Of a stretch of DNA of 10,486 bases, positions 5,616-10,486 are shown piece after piece. Numbering within the stretch: position 1 is the stretch's first letter; every line of letters starts with the position of its first letter. The notes below the pieces were generated by a model, which saw only the letters and a program-made list of their open reading frames with translations, was not told where the DNA came from and made no database searches. Position numbers and translations under genes: made by a program. This DNA is from Nitrospirae bacterium RIFCSPLOW2_12_42_9 (lineage in GTDB: Bacteria > Nitrospirota > 9FT-COMBO-42-15 > HDB-SIOI813): positions 1 through 10,486 of the forward strand of contig MHER01000017.1 in the NCBI GenBank assembly GCA_001805205.1. Reading direction: 5' to 3'.

Positions 5616-6626
5616 TTATTTACCTTTAAACCACTCTATGGTATTTTTAAGACCTTCGTCTATCGTATATTTGGGGGAATATCTTATTAATTCCATTGCC
5701 CTTCTTACATCAGCGAGTGAATGTTTAACATCACCAGGCCGCATATCTGTATACTCTGCCTTAACATCAGCCTCAACCAGATCACATATTTTCTTAAAAA
5801 GGTCGTTAAGTGTAGTCCTCCTCCCGCAGGCAATATTCATAACAGCACCCGAAACACCTGTTTCAGTACATGAGAGGATATTCGCCTCCACACAATCCTC
5901 TATATAAGTAAAATCCCTTGACTGTTCACCATCACCATAAATAGTCGGGCCCTTTCCTGCCAACACTGCAGTTATAAATTTAGGGATTACTGCAGCATAT
6001 TGAGAGATCGGGTCCTGGCCCTGTCCATATACATTAAAGTACCTCAAAGATACTGTTGACAGGCCATAAATCCTGTGAAAGAGCGTTGTGTATATCTCTC
6101 CTGTAAGTTTACTCAGTGCATAAGGTGATAAAGGTGAAGTTGGCATTGTCTCAACTTTCGGGAGTGTGGGTGTATCACCATAAACAGATGAAGAAGATGC
6201 AAATACAAATCTCCTTACACCAGCATCCCTTGATGATATGAGCATATTTAGTGTTCCATTTATATTAACCACATTTGTTGTCATGGGATCAGCTATAGAC
6301 CTTGGGACTGATGGTAATGCACCCTGATGTAATACGTATGAGACCCCTGATACGGCTTTCTTACATGCATCAATGTCCCGGATATCGCCTTCAATAACAA
6401 TGAGCCTGAGTTCCCTCTCAACAGGCAAATGTTTATCAGTACCCTTAATAAAGACATAATCCCTATCAAGAGTTAAGGAGTGCCGCTTTATTATCCTTTC
6501 AATATTTTCCTTTTTGCCGGTGGAGAAGTTATCAAGGATCCGCACATTACAATTGCGGCCAAGAAGGGTTTCTACAATATTTGATCCTATAAAACCAGCC
6601 CCGCCTGTTACAAGATATATTTCCAT
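5616..6626 (-). CDS. wbpP: UDP-N-acetylglucosamine 4-epimerase (WbpP/TviC-type extended SDR)
   Basis: This 336-residue extended SDR binds NAD through TGGAGFIGS (7-15) and has the catalytic SSS (144-147) and YALSK (Y169, K173). ALPSVPRSIADP (103-114), RYFNVYGQGQDP (195-206) and GDGEQSRDFTYIEDC (231-245) are typical of WbpP/TviC enzymes that interconvert UDP-GlcNAc and UDP-GalNAc or their uronic acids. Compared with WbpP it has about 18 extra residues near 50-75, before EGDIRD. Its start is 3 bp after the stop of the dehydrogenase gene, so they are co-expressed. Together they would make UDP-GlcNAcA/GalNAcA precursors for a surface polysaccharide. Exact substrate is inferred. It is the last gene of the minus-strand cluster. 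Confidence 0.85.
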   Translation of the reverse strand: MEIYLVTGGAGFIGSNIVETLLGRNCNVRILDNFSTGKKENIERIIKRHSLTLDRDYVFIKGTDKHLPVERELRLIVIEGDIRDIDACKKAVSGVSYVLHQGALPSVPRSIADPMTTNVVNINGTLNMLISSRDAGVRRFVFASSSSVYGDTPTLPKVETMPTSPLSPYALSKLTGEIYTTLFHRIYGLSTVSLRYFNVYGQGQDPISQYAAVIPKFITAVLAGKGPTIYGDGEQSRDFTYIEDCVEANILSCTETGVSGAVMNIACGRRTTLNDLFKKICDLVEADVKAEYTDMRPGDVKHSLADVRRAMELIRYSPKYTIDEGLKNTIEWFKGK

Positions 6627-6629
6627 TGC

Positions 6630-7931
6630 CTATAATTTCACTATCTTTGGAGATACAATACCCTTTGTAGCATTTCTCGTATCTACAACAATATTAGAAT
6701 GTTCAACTATCTTGTTATAGTCGTAGGATGTGTGGTTTGTAACTATGACCGTACAATCATAGTTGTGGAGCAAGTTATAATCATTAAAATCTATTGAATT
6801 CATATCCATATTCTCTTCATGAAGGTCCGGAATATATGGATCATGATATGAGATTATACCCCCTTTGTCTTTCAACAATTTTATTACATCGAGCGCTGGT
6901 GATTCTCTCACATCACCTATATCCCTTTTATATGCCACGCCAAGTACAAGTATGTGAGAACCATTAATACTCTTTCGCTGTGTATTAAGTGCATCAAAGA
7001 CCTTATTTACCACATAATAAGGCATATTGGTATTTACCTCACTGGCAAGTTCAATAAAGCGGGCATTATAATTTAACATCTTCAATTTCCATGAGAGATA
7101 GTGTGGATCTATGGGGATACAATGACCCCCGAGTCCCGGGCCAGGGTAAAAAGGCATAAAACCAAAAGGTTTTGTGGCTGCTGCATCAATGATCTCCCAT
7201 ACATCCATACCAAGTTTATTGCAGATGATTGCGATCTCGTTTACAAGACCTATATTAACAGCCCTGAATGTATTCTCAAGTAGTTTTACCATCTCAGCCG
7301 CCCTCGTTGAGCTTACCGGTACTATACTATCTACTGCCACTTTGTATAAGGCACAGGCAACTTCCGTGCACTTGTCCGTAACCCCGCCAATAATCTTGGG
7401 TGTATTCTTTGTGTTAAAGAACGGGTTTCCAGGGTCTATACGCTCGGGTGAGAAGGCAAGAAAAAAGTCTACACCGGCCTTAAGTCCGGTTGCTTCAAGC
7501 TCAGGCTGTATTATCTCCTCAGTTGTACCAGGGTAGGTAGTGCTCTCAAGTACGATGAGCTGTCCCCTGTGTAGATACCTTCTAATCTGCTCTGTAGCAG
7601 AGATAATGTATGATATATCCGGATCTTTGGTCTTCCTGAGTGGGGTTGGGACACATATACTTACAGTATCAAGTTCCTTAAGTACACTAAAATCTGTTGT
7701 GGCCTTTAGCAACCCGGCCTCTACTGCGTTCTTAATCTCAGCATCCGTAGAATCCTTTATATAAGATTTTCCATTGTATATAGCTTCTATCTTCTTCTTA
7801 TCCAGATCAATACCTGTTACCTTAAACCCTATTTTAGTAAATTCCAGGGCAAGTGGTAATCCAACATATCCAAGTCCTATAATACCAACCTGAACCCTCT
7901 TTTGCTCAATCTTCTCCATTATAGAATCCAT
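6630..7931 (-). CDS. wbpA: UDP-N-acetyl-D-hexosamine 6-dehydrogenase (WbpA type)
   Basis: This 433-residue nucleotide-sugar dehydrogenase has an N-terminal Rossmann motif IGLGYVGLPLA (18-28), STTYPGTTEE (130-139), the central helix EMVKLLENTFRAVN (213-226), and the catalytic GPGLGGHCIPIDPHYLSWK (264-282) with nucleophile C271. The GHCIPIDP form, rather than the GHCIGVDP of TviB, points to WbpA-like enzymes that oxidise UDP-GlcNAc twice to UDP-GlcNAcA with NAD. ATG 7931 is chosen over ATG 7919 because a purine-rich GGGGAGGGAAG ribosome site lies 3-13 bases upstream. It precedes the epimerase gene by 3 bp and follows the glycosyltransferase by 34 bp. Length is normal and all key residues are present. 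Confidence 0.9.
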   Translation of the reverse strand: MDSIMEKIEQKRVQVGIIGLGYVGLPLALEFTKIGFKVTGIDLDKKKIEAIYNGKSYIKDSTDAEIKNAVEAGLLKATTDFSVLKELDTVSICVPTPLRKTKDPDISYIISATEQIRRYLHRGQLIVLESTTYPGTTEEIIQPELEATGLKAGVDFFLAFSPERIDPGNPFFNTKNTPKIIGGVTDKCTEVACALYKVAVDSIVPVSSTRAAEMVKLLENTFRAVNIGLVNEIAIICNKLGMDVWEIIDAAATKPFGFMPFYPGPGLGGHCIPIDPHYLSWKLKMLNYNARFIELASEVNTNMPYYVVNKVFDALNTQRKSINGSHILVLGVAYKRDIGDVRESPALDVIKLLKDKGGIISYHDPYIPDLHEENMDMNSIDFNDYNLLHNYDCTVIVTNHTSYDYNKIVEHSNIVVDTRNATKGIVSPKIVKL

Positions 7932-7965
7932 TACTTCCCTCCCCTATTAAGACATTCTAATAAAT

Positions 7966-8904
7966 TTACTCCCTGTCTGATTTCCTTAATCTATATACGA
8001 TCTCTTCACTTAATCTCCTGTTTGCAGCAATCAGATCTGATATCAAACCGATCATTATAGTCTGAAACCCAAGCATCATCAATACAGCAGAAAGTATAAG
8101 GGATTGTAAATGACCGGCCCCTTGTCCTGTAAACATATAAAAAAGGTATCGAAGTGATATTATAAATCCGGCAGAAAATATTATAACTCCTATAGTGGCA
8201 AAGAACTTCAAAGGTCTGTACATTGCATAAGTCCGTATAATAGTTGATGCAGATCTCCATACATATCGCCATATACTTGTTATCAGTCTTGATTCACGTG
8301 TTTGAGGGTTTGTCCTGACAGGGATATGTGCAATGGCAAGACGGTTGTGTCCTGCCTGTATAATAGTCTCCAGTGTGTAAGTATAGCCTGATATTATATT
8401 AGTCCTCATTGCGGCCTCACGGCTGAATGCCCTGAACCCGCTTGGCGCATCAGGAATCCGTGTATCTGATGCGACTCTTACTACCCAGCTACCGAATTTC
8501 TGAAGAAACTTCTTTGCCGGAGAAAAATGGTTAATAGTACCAACATCTCTGTTACCAATTACAATATCAGCCTTACCATCAAGGATTGGCTTTATTAAGT
8601 TAGTGATATCAGCCCCATTGTATTGATTGTCAGCATCAGTGTTCACAATAATATCAGCGCCGAGGCTTAAGGCTGTCTGAAGTCCGGCCATAAATCCTTT
8701 TGCAAGTCCCTGGTTTTTTGAAAATCTTACTATATGGTCAACGCCGCATTCCCTTGCCACCTGAGAGGTCCGATCAGTACTTCCGTCATCTATAACAAGT
8801 ATTTCAACCTTATCAACACCGGGTATCTCACGTGGAATATCTTTTACAGTGTATGGTAATGTCTCTTCCTCGTTGAGACAAGGTATTTGCACTATAAGCT
8901 TCAA
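7966..8904 (-). CDS. GT2 glycosyltransferase with C-terminal membrane segments (DPM1-like)
   Basis: This 312-residue family 2 glycosyltransferase begins MKLIVQIPCLNEEETL, has DDGSTD (39-44) for nucleotide binding, the DAD metal motif in NTDADNQY (88-95), and the acceptor-region APSGFRAFSREAA (153-165). Two hydrophobic helices (about 234-256 and 268-292) anchor it to the inner membrane. Such proteins usually move a sugar from a nucleotide or to a polyprenyl phosphate; donor and acceptor cannot be read here. The start is a TTG at 8904 that overlaps the tsaC stop as TTGA, with AGGAGG (8919-8914) nine bases upstream, so the two genes are translationally coupled. With wbpA and wbpP downstream it belongs to the polysaccharide part of this cluster. 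Confidence 0.88.
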   Translation of the reverse strand: MKLIVQIPCLNEEETLPYTVKDIPREIPGVDKVEILVIDDGSTDRTSQVARECGVDHIVRFSKNQGLAKGFMAGLQTALSLGADIIVNTDADNQYNGADITNLIKPILDGKADIVIGNRDVGTINHFSPAKKFLQKFGSWVVRVASDTRIPDAPSGFRAFSREAAMRTNIISGYTYTLETIIQAGHNRLAIAHIPVRTNPQTRESRLITSIWRYVWRSASTIIRTYAMYRPLKFFATIGVIIFSAGFIISLRYLFYMFTGQGAGHLQSLILSAVLMMLGFQTIMIGLISDLIAANRRLSEEIVYRLRKSDRE

Positions 8905-9548
8905 ATCCCTTCTCCTCCTAAAACTTCTTTGATTCGGGCAAGTGATATAGCCCCTTCCCGTAATACTGCAGGTTCATTGCCGGTAACATCAACCACTGTA
9001 GATTCAAGCTCACCTTTTGTTACACCCCCGTCTACTAACCCATCAATCCTATCCTTTAGTGTTTTTAGAACTTCTTCAGGATTATTCATGCTCGGCATAT
9101 TTGATATATTTGCACTCGTGGCTGTTATGGGTCTGCCAAGATTTCTCACGAGCCTCCTGCAAAAAGTATGGTCCGGCAGTCTTATCCCGATTTTTCCTGT
9201 TGTTCCTGTAAGAATACGGGGGATTGATTCAGAGGCGTAAAAAATAAGCGTGAGTGGTCCTGGCCAAAGAGTATTGATAAGTTTTTGGGCAAATGATGGG
9301 ATATCTTTCTTGGATACATACTGCGTGAGCCCGGATTTGTCAGAAATAAGTATCAGGATAGGTTTTTCGTACATCCTTTCCTTTATCTTAAACACTTTCT
9401 CTATTGCTGTATAATTAAAAATATCTACCCCAAGTCCGTAGAATGTATCAGTAGGAAATGCTATAACGCCTCCGGTTCTTAATAAATCGGTTATTTCCAG
9501 GATTATTTCAGGGTCGGGATTAGATTGGTCTATCTTGAATATCTGCAT
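8901..9548 (-). CDS. tsaC: Threonylcarbamoyl-AMP synthase (Sua5/YciO/YrdC family)
   Basis: This 215-residue protein makes L-threonylcarbamoyl-AMP from threonine, bicarbonate and ATP, the first step of the t6A37 modification of ANN-decoding tRNAs. It shows GGVIAFPTDTFYGLG (26-40), KIKER/KP near 54-62, NTLWPGPLTLIF (91-102), IGIRLPDH (118-125), TATSANIS (140-147) and ESTVVDVTG (179-187) before VLREGAI. It lacks the extra C-terminal domain of long Sua5 proteins, matching the short TsaC/YrdC form. The ATG at 9548 has AAGG immediately before it, too close for an ideal ribosome site. It lies 16 bp after purE and overlaps the glycosyltransferase start. Confidence 0.92.
   Translation of the reverse strand: MQIFKIDQSNPDPEIILEITDLLRTGGVIAFPTDTFYGLGVDIFNYTAIEKVFKIKERMYEKPILILISDKSGLTQYVSKKDIPSFAQKLINTLWPGPLTLIFYASESIPRILTGTTGKIGIRLPDHTFCRRLVRNLGRPITATSANISNMPSMNNPEEVLKTLKDRIDGLVDGGVTKGELESTVVDVTGNEPAVLREGAISLARIKEVLGGEGI
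8905..8920 (-). promoter_or_regulatory. Strong ribosome site supporting a TTG start
   Basis: On the minus strand taggaggagaagggat precedes TTG 8904. AGGAGG lies nine bases before it, and a second AAGGGA is nearer. This is the reason for accepting TTG as start of the glycosyltransferase. The site is also the last codons of tsaC. Confidence 0.75.
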
Positions 9549-9564
9549 CCTTGGTTTTCAATAA

Positions 9565-10059
9565 CTATTTTGACCTATTTCTGGCCTTTTCCTCAATTGT
9601 CTTAGCCATATCGCCTTTATATCTTTTGAATTCTTTTAGCAGGGCCTGGTCTTTCCTTGATAATATCTGTACTGCAAGTATAGCAGCATTTTTAGCGCCT
9701 GCTGTCCCTACTGCCATAGCCGCAACAGGGACGCCGCCCGGCATTTGAACTATGGACAACAGGGAATCAAAACCTTTCATCGGTGAAGAGTCAATAGGTA
9801 CTCCAATAACAGGCAGGATGGTCTCTGATGCAATAACACCAGGAAGGTGTGCAGCACCACCTGCCCCTGCTATTATTACCTCAATGCCTGACTCTTCTGC
9901 ACTGCTTGCAAACTCATGAACAAGCCCCGGACTTCGGTGTGCTGAGGCTACTATAATCTCATAGGCAACCTTAAATTTGTCCAAAACCTCTGCAGCAGCC
10001 TTCATAACCGGCATATCAGATTCACTACCCATAACAATAGCTACCAAAGGCCTGCCCAT
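9565..10059 (-). CDS. purE: N5-carboxyaminoimidazole ribonucleotide mutase
   Basis: This 164-residue protein is class I PurE, which converts N5-CAIR to CAIR in de novo purine synthesis. From the M-G-R start: VAIVMGSESDMPVM (6-19) binds phosphate, VASAHRSPG (37-45) holds the catalytic histidine, GAGGAAHLPGVIAS (66-79) and PIDSSPMKGFDSLLSIVQMP (88-107) complete the active site, and PVAAMAVGTAGAKNAA (111-126) follows. Start choice: an ATG at 10065 is also in frame, but AGGGGG directly touches it, while it is six bases before ATG 10059, so 10059 is preferred. purE normally works with purK or with bicarbonate; purK is not visible here. It follows purD by 14 bp and precedes tsaC by 16 bp. Confidence 0.95.
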   Translation of the reverse strand: MGRPLVAIVMGSESDMPVMKAAAEVLDKFKVAYEIIVASAHRSPGLVHEFASSAEESGIEVIIAGAGGAAHLPGVIASETILPVIGVPIDSSPMKGFDSLLSIVQMPGGVPVAAMAVGTAGAKNAAILAVQILSRKDQALLKEFKRYKGDMAKTIEEKARNRSK

Positions 10060-10065
10060 CTTCAT

Positions 10066-10071
10066 CCCCCT
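10066..10071 (-). promoter_or_regulatory. purE ribosome binding site (decides start)
   Basis: AGGGGG on the minus strand is six bases before ATG 10059 and zero bases before ATG 10065. Normal spacing favours the downstream ATG. Confidence 0.6.
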
Positions 10072-10073
10072 TT

Positions 10074-10486
10074 TTAAACCCTTCCAATATCCTTTCTATA
10101 TTGCATACCATCAAAATATATCTTACCAACTGCCTCATAGGCTTTTTCTTTTGCCTTTCCAATATCCTCACCAAGGGTGGTCACACCAAGTACCCTGCCG
10201 CCTGCTGTAACGATATTTTCATTATTGTTTGCAGATCCGGCATGAAACACCATAACATCTTCCATTCCGGCTACATCATTTAATCCTGATATGATCTTTC
10301 CATTCCGGTACTTGTCCGGATAACCACCTGAGGCCATAACAACGCAAACTGAAGCGCTGTCACTCCATTTAACATTAACCATTCCAAGCCTTCGTCCAAC
10401 TACACCCTCAATAATTTCCATAATATCGCTTGATAACCTCATAATTATCGGCTGTGCCTCAGGGTCTCCGAACCTGCAATTAAACT
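10074..10486 (-). CDS. purD: Phosphoribosylamine-glycine ligase, C-terminal part (cut by window edge)
   Basis: This frame enters from the right edge and ends with TAA at 10074; about 137 residues are visible. FNCRFGDPEAQPII (just inside the edge) is the strongly conserved PurD ATP-grasp metal-binding segment, and VMASGGYPDKYRNGKIISGL, VFHAGS and TAGGRVLGVTTLGED are the typical C-terminal domain. PurD joins glycine to phosphoribosylamine with ATP to make GAR, the second step of purine synthesis. An internal ATG at 10442 is not the start, since the conserved sequence continues upstream of it. The gene is followed by purE after 14 bp, so the two purine genes share a transcript. Confidence 0.95.
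   Translation of the reverse strand, partial: FNCRFGDPEAQPIIMRLSSDIMEIIEGVVGRRLGMVNVKWSDSASVCVVMASGGYPDKYRNGKIISGLNDVAGMEDVMVFHAGSANNNENIVTAGGRVLGVTTLGEDIGKAKEKAYEAVGKIYFDGMQYRKDIGRV

Noticed and set aside
5595..5618. Possible bidirectional terminator between the transferase and epimerase genes
   Set aside because: Only a weak AT-rich ATAAT/ATTAT pairing is visible; no GC-rich stem.
7174..7764. Plus-strand frames opposite wbpA
   Set aside because: The minus strand encodes an intact dehydrogenase with all motifs; these are antisense shadows.

Overview
The window reads as a contiguous piece of a Gram-negative bacterial chromosome with a rather AT-rich base composition. The Gram-negative reading rests on a PEP-CTERM surface protein, secreted proteins with signal peptides, a sigma-54-type promoter and a nucleotide-sugar/glycosyltransferase set. 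The GEMM-class riboswitch and the gene mix would suit an environmental Desulfobacterota or Nitrospirota relative, but nothing here fixes the taxon.

Left part (1-1361): the 5' end of a secreted protein gene (minus strand, cut by the edge) lies downstream of a complete PEP-CTERM protein gene (239-853, minus). The PEP-CTERM gene has a well-spaced sigma-54 -24/-12 element (TGGC-N7-TTGCA, 910-925). Beyond it is about 500 bp without a gene. It holds a 112/113-bp direct repeat (two full units and the first 19 bp of a third) and then the promoter/operator of the next operon.

Defence-like module (1296-3323, plus): an AbiEi-type antitoxin/regulator (1362-2411) overlaps an AbiEii-type nucleotidyltransferase toxin (2374-3243) by 38 bp, a type IV toxin-antitoxin layout. 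Four TGTTCA-type half-sites form two nested inverted repeats on one centre (about 1330), right over the promoter. The antitoxin N-terminal domain carries a PD...ExK-like motif. The toxin may have a frame-shifted 28-residue tail.

Riboswitch unit (3373-4192, minus): a sigma-70-like promoter (4165-4192) leads into a GEMM-I aptamer (about 4051-4135), then a strong intrinsic terminator (4004-4041), then a small secreted protein with an HEYGH zinc-metallopeptidase motif (3373-3978). The base equivalent to Vc2 G20 is an A, the signature of the GEMM-Ib subclass that senses 3',3'-cGAMP. This is the most interesting element in the window.

Middle (4332-5605, plus): a Mut7-C RNase-domain/zinc-ribbon protein and a LipM/LplA-like lipoyl-pathway transferase, 8 bp apart, probably one operon.

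Right part (5616-10486, minus): six tightly packed genes transcribed right to left: purD (3' part only), purE, tsaC/ywlC, a GT2 membrane-associated glycosyltransferase, a WbpA-type UDP-N-acetylhexosamine dehydrogenase and a WbpP-type 4-epimerase. The last two are the standard pair for making UDP-N-acetyl-hexosaminuronic acids for surface polysaccharide. That fits the PEP-CTERM protein, since PEP-CTERM/exosortase systems occur with exopolysaccharide loci. The purine and tRNA-modification genes upstream are housekeeping.
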